Source: JAFLCA01 sp041907145
Lineage (GTDB): Bacteria; Bdellovibrionota_C; UBA2361; JAFLCA01
Assembly: GCA_041907145.1 (NCBI GenBank)
Contig: JAYRHW010000158.1
Span: forward strand, 15,162 to 79,161
DNA: 64,000 bases
Direction: 5' to 3'
Both the position numbers and the translations under genes were made by a program. Under the pieces are notes generated by a model. That model was not told the DNA's origin, did no database searches, and saw nothing but the letters and a program-made list of their open reading frames with translations. This document shows positions 28,181-36,063 of the stretch, one piece after another (the stretch's first letter is position 1; every line of letters starts with the position of its first letter).

Positions 28181-28780
28181 ATGACGACTCTCCTCACCCT
28201 ATTTTCCCTGATACCCTTTTACTTTCTTGGCGCGTTTCCAACCGGATATCTCATCTCGCGCGCTCGCGGTATTGATATTGCAGCTGTCGGCAGCGGAAAC
28301 GTCGGAGCTACGAATGTTGCGCGTTCGGTCGGCGCGGGCGCGGGTCTCTTTACCTTGATTGGCGATGTACTCAAAGGACTGCTGGCTGTCTTTTTGGCGA
28401 CTCTCATCACCGACGATTTAACATTTCACTGTTTCGCTGGCCTGGTGGCCGTGGCTGGGCATTGTTTTTCGATTCCAGGCAAGCTCAAGGGCGGCAAGGG
28501 AGTGGCGACGGCGCTGGGAGTGCTTGTGGGTCTCACCCCTCTTACCGCGTTTTATGTGCTGATACTATTTATACTGGTGCTGCTGGTTTGGAGAATGGTT
28601 TCCCTGGCCTCGGTGCTTGCCACGCTGTCGGCTCCAGCAATTACGATGGTCTCAGGGGCACCCGATCAGCTGACGCTTTCATTAGCAGCGCTGGCATTGC
28701 TAATTGTCTCTCGCCACCATGAAAATCTTCACCGTATCGCGAGCGGCAAGGAACCAAGGCTCGGCGACAATAGGCAGTAA
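28181..28780 (+). CDS. plsY: Acyl-phosphate--glycerol-3-phosphate acyltransferase
   Basis: PlsY transfers acyl groups from acyl-phosphate to glycerol 3-phosphate in the first step of phospholipid synthesis, in the inner membrane. The 199-residue protein shows the three conserved loops: SGNVGATNVARSVG, GHCFSIPGKLKGGKGVAT and HHENLHRIASGKEPR. About five to seven membrane helices are visible. It is the last gene of the operon; no clear intrinsic terminator follows before the convergent gene at 28885. Its partner plsX is not in this window. Confidence 0.95.
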   Translation: MTTLLTLFSLIPFYFLGAFPTGYLISRARGIDIAAVGSGNVGATNVARSVGAGAGLFTLIGDVLKGLLAVFLATLITDDLTFHCFAGLVAVAGHCFSIPGKLKGGKGVATALGVLVGLTPLTAFYVLILFILVLLVWRMVSLASVLATLSAPAITMVSGAPDQLTLSLAALALLIVSRHHENLHRIASGKEPRLGDNRQ

Positions 28781-28884
28781 CCTTAGCTCAACAGCTATGG
28801 TCTCCTCGGACTAAAAATACAGCGGAAAGGCCTGGTGAATCGGACTTAAACGAGGATCCAAAGGACGCTCAACCCTACGACCCC

Positions 28885-29436
28885 CTACTGCGGCCGGCAC
28901 ATGACATAGGCCCAAACACGCCAGTTGTTGGCGTATGGCTCGGTCTCGAAGGCGCGAATGAGCCAGGTTGGAGTCGGTGAAATAGTAAAGCCGCTAAAGC
29001 CAATGGCTACAGGACCGGGAGCCGGCACATAGAGGCCCTCAAGCACTCCCCCGCCCCCGCTCACTCCAACATATCCCGCTGGGCAGCTGGCCCCGGCCTG
29101 CTTGGCAGATGTTGAGTCTGCAGCGGACTCCGCTACGACAACGGTGAGATTTGGAAATCCACCAACCGGCCCAGGAGGGCCCTGTTCCCCGGGAGGACCT
29201 TGAATGCCTTGCGGACCCTGCAGTCCAACGGTTGACACTTCAGTGGTAGTTAGAATTGAAGTGTAGCCGCTCGGACATTTAACGCCCTCTGCTACGAGTC
29301 GCTTACGAAGCGTAATCTTTCCGTTCTTAAGCACAGATTTCAAACACAAGGAGGCGCTGTGCGCTTCGACAGGAGAAAAAGCCGCAAGAATCGCCAGTGC
29401 ACAAACCATAGGCAGGAAGACACGATAAGAGGCCAT
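28885..29436 (-). CDS. Secreted protein with short collagen-like segment
   Basis: The 183-residue protein has a signal peptide (about residues 1-28, VEAHSA). The middle holds seven uninterrupted Gly-X-Y triplets (GLQGPQGIQGPPGEQGPPG, then PVG), enough for a short collagen-like helix. On each side is a small Cys-containing beta domain: LCLKSVLKNGKITLRKR with CPSGY before the triplets, and CPAGYVGVSGGGG to the terminal MCRPQ after. Such proteins usually trimerise outside the cell. Function unknown. Confidence 0.75.
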   Translation of the reverse strand: MASYRVFLPMVCALAILAAFSPVEAHSASLCLKSVLKNGKITLRKRLVAEGVKCPSGYTSILTTTEVSTVGLQGPQGIQGPPGEQGPPGPVGGFPNLTVVVAESAADSTSAKQAGASCPAGYVGVSGGGGVLEGLYVPAPGPVAIGFSGFTISPTPTWLIRAFETEPYANNWRVWAYVMCRPQ

Positions 29437-29598
29437 CTACGAACTCCGTATGATTGGATAAGCCCAGACGATAAGCGGCGGCATGATGCAACAATTTGCA
29501 CCAAAAACCAATATCAAAATGAGCCCAGGGCGCTGGTATGGTTATGCGCGAATGGTGGCACTAGAGAGCATAGCGTACGCAGGCTAGGCGGCGTGCCC

Positions 29599-29802
29599 CT
29601 AGACGTGCTCGAGGCCTTCCGGGCTGAAGTACGACTGGGTGCCGTTGTCCCACAGCACCGTAACAAGCAGGGCGTTGCTTTTCTGCTCAACAGTGCTGGC
29701 GGTAGTTTCTTGGCGCACACTCTTCACGACTCCCTGACAGCCAGGGACAGAGATTCTACGTACGCGATCGTTTTCCTTAAAAGCCTTAGTTGCCTGAGCC
29801 AT
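29599..29802 (-). CDS. Small hypothetical protein, SH3-like
   Basis: The 67-residue product reads like a compact SH3/KOW-type barrel: FKENDRVRRISVPGCQGVVK, then LLVTVLWDNGTQSYFSPEGL, with the 'D-x-V-x-x-x-x-x-x-G-x-V' turn common in such folds. The frame is more protein-like than the overlapping plus-strand frame at 29359-29835. Ribosome-binding site is weak (AAGAA). No family assigned; function unknown. Confidence 0.5.
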   Translation of the reverse strand: MAQATKAFKENDRVRRISVPGCQGVVKSVRQETTASTVEQKSNALLVTVLWDNGTQSYFSPEGLEHV

Positions 29803-30212
29803 GATTTCTTATCTGCAAAAGTAAAAGATTTGTAATCTTAAGACGTAATTTCACCATAGCGGGTTCATCCCTGAGGCCACAAGAACGCGCTTACAAAATC
29901 GAGACAGCACACTGACAACACTGCTCAAGTCGGCAAAAGTTCGTGTTTTTAGCAAGTTACGACAATGAATGTGGCGCGGCTCAGCTGCCCGATTTGTAAC
30001 ATTTTTATATCAAGACCCCCCTTAATCCTGTCGATCTCATTTATAAGGCAAAACCGCTCAGTCAGCGCCCCCTGGTTCGAGCAGAGTTAGAGTGTCGCTC
30101 GGGCCGAATGCTGCATCTGAATAGGTAGAAGGCTTCTCTCATAGACCGCACGTTGGCGGGCAAGGTTTGGGAGGTTTTCGTCAGGTTTTACCGTAAAGGA
30201 TGGGAAAGCGGC
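29803..30212. other. Intergenic region upstream of clpX, no gene seen
   Basis: These 410 bases hold no convincing reading frame and no tRNA-like fold. They probably contain the clpX promoter and leader. I looked for sigma-32-like (CTTGAA / CCCCAT) and sigma-70 pairs and found only partial matches, such as TTTATAAG near 30040, so I do not annotate one. Confidence 0.4.
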
Positions 30213-31463
30213 ATGGCGAAGGATTTTAAACGTACCAACAATCTCATTTGCTCTTTCTGCGGTAAGACTCAAGAAGAAGTTCGCAAACTCGTAGCCGGTC
30301 CCGGCGTATATATCTGTGACGAATGCGTCGATCTCTGCAACGACATTCTCACCGAAGAGCTCGACGAGAGTTCCCCTGCCGGGCAGCGCCTGCAAATCCC
30401 AACTCCGAAAGATATCATGACGTCTCTCGATGAGTACGTCATCGGACAGGAATACGCCAAGAAAGTTCTGTCAGTCGCGGTACACAATCACTACAAGCGC
30501 ATTCAGAATAGTCAGTCATCGAAGTCCTACGTTGAAATTCAGAAGTCCAATATTCTCTTGATTGGACCGACCGGAAGCGGAAAGACGCTGCTGGCGCAAA
30601 CGTTGGCTCGCATTCTCGATGTGCCCTTTACGATTGCCGATGCCACCAGCTTGACTGAAGCCGGTTACGTTGGCGAAGACGTAGAAAACATTATCGTCAA
30701 TCTTTTGCAGGCGGCAGATTACGACGTGGAACGTGCTCAGCGCGGTATCGTCTACATCGACGAAATCGATAAAATTGCCCGTAAGAGCGACACGCCGTCA
30801 GTTACTCGAGACGTGTCAGGCGAAGGCGTGCAACAAGCTCTCTTGAAGATCCTCGAAGGCACCAAGGCCAACGTTCCCCCCAAAGGCGGACGCAAGCATC
30901 CTCAACAGGACTTCATTCAGGTCGATACCACTAATATTCTCTTTATTGTTGGCGGCGCATTCGATGGCGTCGAGAAGATAATTAACCAAAGGACCGGCAA
31001 GAAATCGTTGGGGTTCGGAACGCAAATTATCGAAATGGACCACAAAGTTGCTCCTGGACTATCTCAGCTCGAGACTGAAGATCTGTTGAAATTCGGGCTT
31101 ATTCCTGAGTTCATCGGTCGTGTGCCAGTGGTTGCCCCGCTCAACGGTCTCACGCAAGAAGCGATGATCGATATTCTCGTCCGTCCGAAGAATGCTTTGG
31201 TGAAGCAGTATAAGCACCTCATCGGCATGGAAGGCGTAGAACTCTCCTTCACCGATGAAGCGCTGCAAGCCGTGGCGACCAAGGCCCTGGCAAAGGGGAC
31301 CGGCGCACGCGGACTGCGGGCAATTCTCGAAGAATGCATGCTGGACCTTATGTACGACGTTCCAAGCAACCCATCGATCAAAGAGATCGTCATCACTCCG
31401 GATGTGGTGAACAAAAAGGAGGCCCCGGTCGTTGTTCTGCATAAGCAGGCGCTGGCTAGCTGA
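30213..31463 (+). CDS. clpX: ATP-dependent Clp protease ATP-binding subunit ClpX
   Basis: ClpX is the hexameric AAA+ unfoldase that feeds substrates to ClpP. The 416-residue chain has the zinc-binding domain with Cys13, Cys16, Cys35 and Cys38, Walker A GPTGSGKT, pore-loop GYVGEDVE, Walker [28 protein letters not shown], and the sensor-2 region [11 protein letters not shown]. The ClpP-contacting loop reads SLGFG in place of the more usual IGFG. I start at [10 protein letters not shown] (30213) because the family begins here; the open frame to 30153 is leader. No clpP or tig gene adjoins it, which is less common. A clear terminator follows. Confidence 0.97.
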   Translation: MAKDFKRTNNLICSFCGKTQEEVRKLVAGPGVYICDECVDLCNDILTEELDESSPAGQRLQIPTPKDIMTSLDEYVIGQEYAKKVLSVAVHNHYKRIQNSQSSKSYVEIQKSNILLIGPTGSGKTLLAQTLARILDVPFTIADATSLTEAGYVGEDVENIIVNLLQAADYDVERAQRGIVYIDEIDKIARKSDTPSVTRDVSGEGVQQALLKILEGTKANVPPKGGRKHPQQDFIQVDTTNILFIVGGAFDGVEKIINQRTGKKSLGFGTQIIEMDHKVAPGLSQLETEDLLKFGLIPEFIGRVPVVAPLNGLTQEAMIDILVRPKNALVKQYKHLIGMEGVELSFTDEALQAVATKALAKGTGARGLRAILEECMLDLMYDVPSNPSIKEIVITPDVVNKKEAPVVVLHKQALAS

Positions 31464-31473
31464 AGCTACGCAC

Positions 31474-31493
31474 AGTAGCGAGGCTACTTTTTT
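31474..31493 (+). terminator. Rho-independent terminator after clpX
   Basis: A six-base-pair hairpin AGTAGC-GAG-GCTACT is followed by six T residues. It starts 11 bases after the clpX stop and ends before the convergent minus-strand gene. Confidence 0.75.
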
Positions 31494-31502
31494 AAAAAGA
31501 TT

Positions 31503-31931
31503 CTATGCATATGGGCGACAGACCACTTTGGTGAGCTGCTCCCCAGTATCGCAGTCGTAGTGATAGGAGCAGTACTTGTCATAACCATGAATGTCTTGTT
31601 CGATCCAACTTTCGACACAATCCCTACTTTGTAGAACGCTAGCGCCTAAGTCAGGAGCTGCCTCACTCGATTCGAAATCAAGCGCACCATCAGCAAGCGG
31701 CGAGAGTATGATACAGCTGCCGGGGACGACGCTCACTACCCCTGAAGGAATATGCTTGCTGCAAGTGCAACTATAGAGCACGCCATCCACCACGAAATTG
31801 CATATGAATTTCACTGGCCGCGCGCCGATTGCTGCATAACTACTCGATACTTCGTCACTGATAAATGGCAGAACGAGTATGCTCGCTAGCAAATAAATCG
31901 GAGTCATAAAACCAAAAAAACGAGAGACCAT
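31503..31931 (-). CDS. Secreted Cys-rich hypothetical protein
   Basis: GAAGAGG precedes the ATG at good spacing. Residues 1-25 form a hydrophobic signal (FMTPIYLLASILVLPFIS). The mature part has eight cysteines, including FICNFVVDGVLYSCTCSKHI and YDKYCSYHYDCDTGEQL, consistent with disulfide bonds after export. No family recognised. It is one of several small exported Cys-rich proteins in this window (see 31984 and 60192); I see no sequence identity good enough to call them paralogues. Confidence 0.65.
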   Translation of the reverse strand: MVSRFFGFMTPIYLLASILVLPFISDEVSSSYAAIGARPVKFICNFVVDGVLYSCTCSKHIPSGVVSVVPGSCIILSPLADGALDFESSEAAPDLGASVLQSRDCVESWIEQDIHGYDKYCSYHYDCDTGEQLTKVVCRPYA

Positions 31932-31983
31932 AAAACCTCTTCACATAAAAAACATCGAATTCTCTATTCTGGTAATTTCTTCA

Positions 31984-32448
31984 CTAGAGCAAAGCGCTGC
32001 ATTTTACCATGCACCACTGATAGTTAATCTCTGCCTTGTCGTATTCGTCGTCATGCCGATCTAGGGCGGCCTTACGGCAAGCTCTAAACTGAGGTCGATT
32101 GACTGTGTCCGGCCCCGTTGTACTGCCACGGCTATAACACTTACCCTCGTCATAGTCAGACATTCCCCCGGCATCGTCACAACACTTTGCTAAGTCCTGT
32201 CGTATTAAAATATTGTCTATATCAGCTAGTATTCTGTCCCGATTATTCGCACAGGCTGTGCAGTCGTCTACTTCCAAGCTAAAAGGATCATAGAATGGGA
32301 AACTTTCAGCTACCGCAGGCACGCTCGCGAGTACGTTCACATTCAAAATAAAGGCGCCTGCAATTGATAGAAATGACCAAAAGCTTCTATGCAGCGCGAG
32401 GCCTTCCTGGTGCATTAACTCGGATCGTTCAGGCCTGCTTTCGCACAT
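31984..32448 (-). CDS. Secreted Cys-rich hypothetical protein
   Basis: An AGGAAAG site precedes ATG 32448. The signal peptide has a long n-region (about 20 residues) then FWSFLSIAGAFILNVNVLAS and a probable cleavage after VAE or PAVA. The mature domain has eight or nine cysteines, among them DDCTACANNRD, KCCDDAGG and YQWCMVKCSALL, which suggests a helical disulfide-bonded protein. It lies 52 bases upstream of the other Cys-rich gene on the same strand. Function unknown. Confidence 0.65.
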   Translation of the reverse strand: MCESRPERSELMHQEGLALHRSFWSFLSIAGAFILNVNVLASVPAVAESFPFYDPFSLEVDDCTACANNRDRILADIDNILIRQDLAKCCDDAGGMSDYDEGKCYSRGSTTGPDTVNRPQFRACRKAALDRHDDEYDKAEINYQWCMVKCSALL

Positions 32449-32604
32449 AGAGCTTTCCTATGAAATTTAAAATCTTCATAAGTAATATGCTGCCTTTTCA
32501 GGCGCTTGTAGCATAATATGCGAAAATTTGGCATAATTACTTGGCTAACATAGCGAGCCTGCTTATCTATTTTGATACTGTTTCTTGTTCTCGTTGTAGC
32601 CAGG

Positions 32605-33387
32605 CTACTTATTTAAGACCTGGTCAACTAATTGAGGGACACTCGCGCCCTGCCCCGACCCTATCCATACCAGAAATTCTTGGTTTCCGCCCATTCCCCG
32701 AATACTGGCGGGCACTAACCCTCGCGGTGATAAACCTTGAGCAAGGCACCAATCAAGCAGTCGAGTTAAAATCTGGCGGTGAATTTTGAGATCTTCAATC
32801 ACCGCTCCTTCCGGCAGTTCGCCCGGCTGAGCTTCATACTGAGGCTTAACCAATGCGATAATATTCCCCTCGCTGGTCAGCCAGCGCCTGACATTCGGGA
32901 TAACTTTAGTCAGCGACAGTAACGACACATCAATCGCAATCAGTGATACCGCCTCTCCGAGAGTTTCCAGATAACAGGCATTGGTACGTTCCATCACCAC
33001 AACTCGTGGGTCGCTACGCAATTGCCAGGCTAAATCACCGTAGCCAACATCAATTGCGAATACCTTGGCAGCACCATGCTTCAAGAGCACATCGGTAAAT
33101 CCACCAGTTGAACAGCCCACATCAGCGCATACAGCGCCGGAGATATCGATCCTGAATGCATCGAGCGCGCCCTTAAGCTTCAGGCCTCCGCGGCTTGCAA
33201 AGGGGCCCTCGTGCGCAACCTCAACAGCCGCATCATCACTCAGTTGCAATCCAGGCTTCGGCTGTGAAACTCCCGGCACTCTAACTTTACCGCTTAGAAT
33301 AAGGCCTTCTGCTTCGCGCTGCGACGGCACCATGCCGCGCGCTACAAGCAGTTGATCAAGACGTACCTTTTTCTTTTTTGTGGCGAT
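32605..33387 (-). CDS. tlyA: TlyA-family rRNA methyltransferase / hemolysin-like protein, non-canonical start
   Basis: TlyA proteins combine an S4 RNA-binding domain with a FtsJ-like methyltransferase that 2'-O-methylates 16S/23S rRNA. Visible are VADVGCSTGGFTDVLL-like SAM motif (ADVGCSTGGFTDVLLKHG), FASRGGLKL, ALVKPQYEA and GNQEFLVWI. The first ATG in frame (33333) would cut into the S4 domain: the homologous N-terminus KKVRLDQLLVARGM continues upstream to the stop of the OmpA-like gene, which is in the same frame. Between that TAG and ATG 33333 there is no ATG, GTG or TTG. The best candidate start is an ATC at 33385-33387 giving M-A-T-K-K-K-K; I annotate that but with caution. See finding. 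Confidence 0.85.
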   Translation of the reverse strand: MATKKKKVRLDQLLVARGMVPSQREAEGLILSGKVRVPGVSQPKPGLQLSDDAAVEVAHEGPFASRGGLKLKGALDAFRIDISGAVCADVGCSTGGFTDVLLKHGAAKVFAIDVGYGDLAWQLRSDPRVVVMERTNACYLETLGEAVSLIAIDVSLLSLTKVIPNVRRWLTSEGNIIALVKPQYEAQPGELPEGAVIEDLKIHRQILTRLLDWCLAQGLSPRGLVPASIRGMGGNQEFLVWIGSGQGASVPQLVDQVLNK

Positions 33388-33390
33388 GGG

Positions 33391-34092
33391 CTATCGATTC
33401 TCAATCACGATTTCGACGCGGCGATTTCTCTGCCGCCCGGAATCGGTTTTGTTGGAGGCAATTGGGCGCGACTCTCCGTAACCCCGAGTACTGATGCGAG
33501 CGCGCGGAGTGCCGTCTGCTATAAGCTCGCTCGCAACGGAGCGAGCACGAGCTTCAGAAAGCTTCTGATTGTATTCAATCGTACCGATGGAATCGGTATG
33601 TCCCTCAATCGAAATATGCCGGTTCGGCACATTATGAATGGCGTTCGCTACATCGCGAGCGACGGATCGAGCTGCCGGGGTAAGTGCAGAGCTATCGAAT
33701 TCAAAGAGCACATCCGGCAGATTGACGACTACGCCGCGTTCCGTGGAATACACATCAGCTCCGCGCTGGCGAAGTTCCTCGATCAGGCGGCGATTTTCTT
33801 CAAGCTGACGATCTTGATTGGCTATGCGCTGATCATTTTGATTCAACGCCTCGCCCTGACGATCAAGCTCGTTGCCGACAAGCCCGCCGGACAGAGCTCC
33901 TACCGCGGATCCGATGGCGATACCGGCGCCGGTGCTGCCGACTTGATTACCGATAATAGCACCCAGTCCCGCGCCAAGCGCCGCGCCGCCAAGCGCCCCC
34001 GTCTCCCGAGCACCGAACTGCTGCCCCTCGCAAGCGACTAAGGTTAATGCAATACACAGCAAGCTCGTGCGAAATAGAGATGGACGTACCAT
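33391..34092 (-). CDS. OmpA-family lipoprotein with glycine-zipper segment (YiaD-like)
   Basis: The lipobox LVAC at residues 18-21 follows a short signal. Residues 30-75 are a glycine zipper (GAALGAGLGAIIGNQVG), then a coiled coil of Asp/Gln/Glu, then an OmpA C-terminal domain: VLFEFDSSALTPAA, ISIEGHTDSIG, LSEARARSVASEL, with RGYGESRPIASN and RQRNRRVEI containing the Asp and Arg that bind peptidoglycan diaminopimelate. It should sit in the outer membrane and tether it to the cell wall. GGAG precedes the ATG. It shares strand and domain start with the next two upstream lipoprotein genes, which appear to be duplicates of the zipper. Confidence 0.9.
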   Translation of the reverse strand: MVRPSLFRTSLLCIALTLVACEGQQFGARETGALGGAALGAGLGAIIGNQVGSTGAGIAIGSAVGALSGGLVGNELDRQGEALNQNDQRIANQDRQLEENRRLIEELRQRGADVYSTERGVVVNLPDVLFEFDSSALTPAARSVARDVANAIHNVPNRHISIEGHTDSIGTIEYNQKLSEARARSVASELIADGTPRARISTRGYGESRPIASNKTDSGRQRNRRVEIVIENR

Positions 34093-34106
34093 GGGGCTCC
34101 GTGGAC

Positions 34107-35093
34107 TTAGCGCAAGTTATTCAAATTGTTCTGGGCCGGAATATAGTTCGAATCCACGTTCAAAGCCTCATGGAATTCAAATTCAGCATCGGCCTTACGG
34201 TTGAGTGCCAAATATATTTCGCCCAGGCCATTATGGTACGTCGGATTATCAGGGCACAAGCGCAGGGCCCGGCGGTAGTGAAATAGCTTGTCGGCGAGTT
34301 CATTGGATCCATTTGCCTTTCCAATTTCGCCCTCGGCCTGAATACACTCGGGTGTATTTTGTTTGGCCGCGGTGGCATTCATGCGCGCCGGAACAGCCCC
34401 TGTGCTGGCTCCCAAGGCCGCGCTCCTTGGGGCAGTGCTTGAGCCCATCTGAGCAATCGGGTTGGAGTTCTGGGGAGCGGCATTCACGATGGGAGCGGCG
34501 GTATTCGGGCGCACATCTTCGCCCTGGTTATTGAGGCTTCGCCCCTGGTACTCTGCCGAACGATCAACCAGTGTTGATTCACGCATCGGCGCACTAGGGT
34601 TTAAAGCGCTCGGGGAAGTGGTTGCCAAATTGGGACTGCTCTGCGCACCGGTGTAGCGAGAGTCCGTGATCGGGGAAGCCGAGCGCGGCTGAATGCCGCC
34701 GAAACTTGCGTGCGGCGCGTATACATTCTGTTGAACCTCTCGGTCCAGCCTCGTCCCTGGAGTCTCCTGGTTCATGCGGCGGAGCTCCTCGAGCTCAGTG
34801 CGCTGGGCAGCAATTGTGCGATCCTGCTTCTCGATAGCCTCATCCTGGGTGCGAATCGTCTTCTCTTGGGCCTCAAGTGCGTTTCCAATCGCTCCTCCCG
34901 TTGCGCCTCCCGCAAGAGCGCCGAGCACGAGTCCGCCGCCGGTTGACCCGGTCTGGCTGCCGATGATGGCACCAAGGCCAGCGCCGATAGCACCTCCGGT
35001 GGCTGCAGCCATTTCAGTGGTCTCGCCCGGCTCCGTGCAAGCCGAAAGTCCGATGCTCAACACAACAATCAACGATCCCGATATAACTCTCAT
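34107..35093 (-). CDS. Glycine-zipper lipoprotein with TPR-like C-terminus
   Basis: I choose ATG 35093 because GGGAG lies seven bases upstream; an ATG six bases earlier is too close to it. The signal ends in lipobox LSAC. Residues about 28-75 form a glycine zipper (GAGLGAIIGSQTG), followed by a coiled coil with repeated TQDEAIEKQDRTIAAQ, a long Ser/Pro/Asn-rich linker, and a C-terminal part with one or two TPR-like units (FHYRRALRLCPDNPTYHNGL, IYLALNRKADAEFEFHEAL). Probable role in envelope assembly; partner unknown. The gap to the OmpA-like gene is 14 bases. Confidence 0.82.
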   Translation of the reverse strand: MRVISGSLIVVLSIGLSACTEPGETTEMAAATGGAIGAGLGAIIGSQTGSTGGGLVLGALAGGATGGAIGNALEAQEKTIRTQDEAIEKQDRTIAAQRTELEELRRMNQETPGTRLDREVQQNVYAPHASFGGIQPRSASPITDSRYTGAQSSPNLATTSPSALNPSAPMRESTLVDRSAEYQGRSLNNQGEDVRPNTAAPIVNAAPQNSNPIAQMGSSTAPRSAALGASTGAVPARMNATAAKQNTPECIQAEGEIGKANGSNELADKLFHYRRALRLCPDNPTYHNGLGEIYLALNRKADAEFEFHEALNVDSNYIPAQNNLNNLR

Positions 35094-35110
35094 AGCCATG
35101 CTCCCAACGG

Positions 35111-35455
35111 TTACTTGTGTTCCTGTAATCTCTGATCCCAATATTTTTGCCGCTTGATTTGGTTGACTTCCTTGCCCTGTTCGTACATCTGCTGCTGCTG
35201 CAAACGTAGCTGTTCTTGCTGGTAGTCGATAACCTGCTGCTTGTCATTCGTCTGCGATCCGACAACCGCTCCCGTTGCCGCTCCGGCAGCCGCGCCGATA
35301 GCCGCCCCGCCAAGCGAACTGCCGTACTGATTGCCGACGACTGCGCCGACACCGGCTCCAGTTACCCCGCCTACTACGGCCCCCTGTTCGGGAGTTGGAT
35401 TGTTGCTACAAGCGTTTAGGCTGCAAACTAGTAGTATAAGAAAAAGCTTGTTCAT
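35111..35455 (-). CDS. Small glycine-zipper lipoprotein
   Basis: Starting at ATG 35455, MNKLFLILLVCSLNAC ends in lipobox LNAC. The mature region is a glycine zipper (GAGVGAVVGNQYG, GAAAGAATGAVVG) followed by a Gln-rich coiled coil. It is the shortest of three consecutive genes with the same architecture and lies 17 bases before the next. Glycine-zipper lipoproteins often associate with the outer membrane; a specific function is not known. Confidence 0.82.
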   Translation of the reverse strand: MNKLFLILLVCSLNACSNNPTPEQGAVVGGVTGAGVGAVVGNQYGSSLGGAAIGAAAGAATGAVVGSQTNDKQQVIDYQQEQLRLQQQQMYEQGKEVNQIKRQKYWDQRLQEHK

Positions 35456-35525
35456 AGGAATTCCGCAAGACGCCAAAGATACAGCGTTTGATATAGCATA
35501 AGCTGGACTAGCCCAACACGGGGAA

Positions 35526-36056
35526 TTATTGCATTGACGCCCGCTTATGGTGAACCGGCTTCATTAAAATCAGCAGCGCTACACCGATGAATATCGAGGA
35601 ATCAGCCACGTTAAATGCTGGCCAATGGTACTCCCCCCAGTAAACGTCGATGAAATCCACCACCGCTCCGATATAGAGGCGGTCAATTATGTTACCAAAG
35701 GCACCGCCCAAAATCATAGCTAAACAAAGCTGCGCCTTTAACTCGCCATGATAATCCCGCATCAAGAAATACAGGACGGCCGACAGGGCGACCAAAGTAG
35801 TCACTGCCAGAACGATTTGGCGGGTGCCGTCCGGAAGTTGGGACAACATGCCGAAGGCCGCTCCGCGGTTGAATGTCAGCGTCAAATTAAAATAATTCGG
35901 AATAACAGGGATAATTTCGCGCGGGCGAATATTCGCAAGCACCAAATACTTGCTGACCTGATCCAGCGCGATCGACAACAAAAAGAGGAGAGTCATTCCG
36001 ACTGCTCCCGCCCGGCTTATGCCGAATCCGCGAACCTTGGCCACCTGCTCCACCAC
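35526..36056 (-). CDS. lspA: Lipoprotein signal peptidase (signal peptidase II)
   Basis: LspA cleaves prolipoproteins before the lipidated Cys, in the inner membrane. The 176-residue protein has four membrane helices and the catalytic aspartates in GNIIDRLYIGAVVDF and FNVADSSIFIG; LTFNRGAAFGML is the conserved asparagine/arginine loop. The start is a GTG (followed by a second GTG). The gene sits next to three lipoprotein genes downstream and a lipoprotein gene seven bases upstream, so enzyme and substrates are probably made together. Confidence 0.95.
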   Translation of the reverse strand: MVEQVAKVRGFGISRAGAVGMTLLFLLSIALDQVSKYLVLANIRPREIIPVIPNYFNLTLTFNRGAAFGMLSQLPDGTRQIVLAVTTLVALSAVLYFLMRDYHGELKAQLCLAMILGGAFGNIIDRLYIGAVVDFIDVYWGEYHWPAFNVADSSIFIGVALLILMKPVHHKRASMQ

Positions 36057-36063
36057 TCACCCC

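Noticed and set aside
29359..29835. 158-codon plus-strand frame
   Set aside because: Overlaps the antisense SH3-like frame and the 5' end of the collagen-like gene; composition is not protein-like.
32594..32608. Small hairpin GTAGC-CAG-GCTAC at the end of tlyA
   Set aside because: Only five base pairs and no T-run on either strand.
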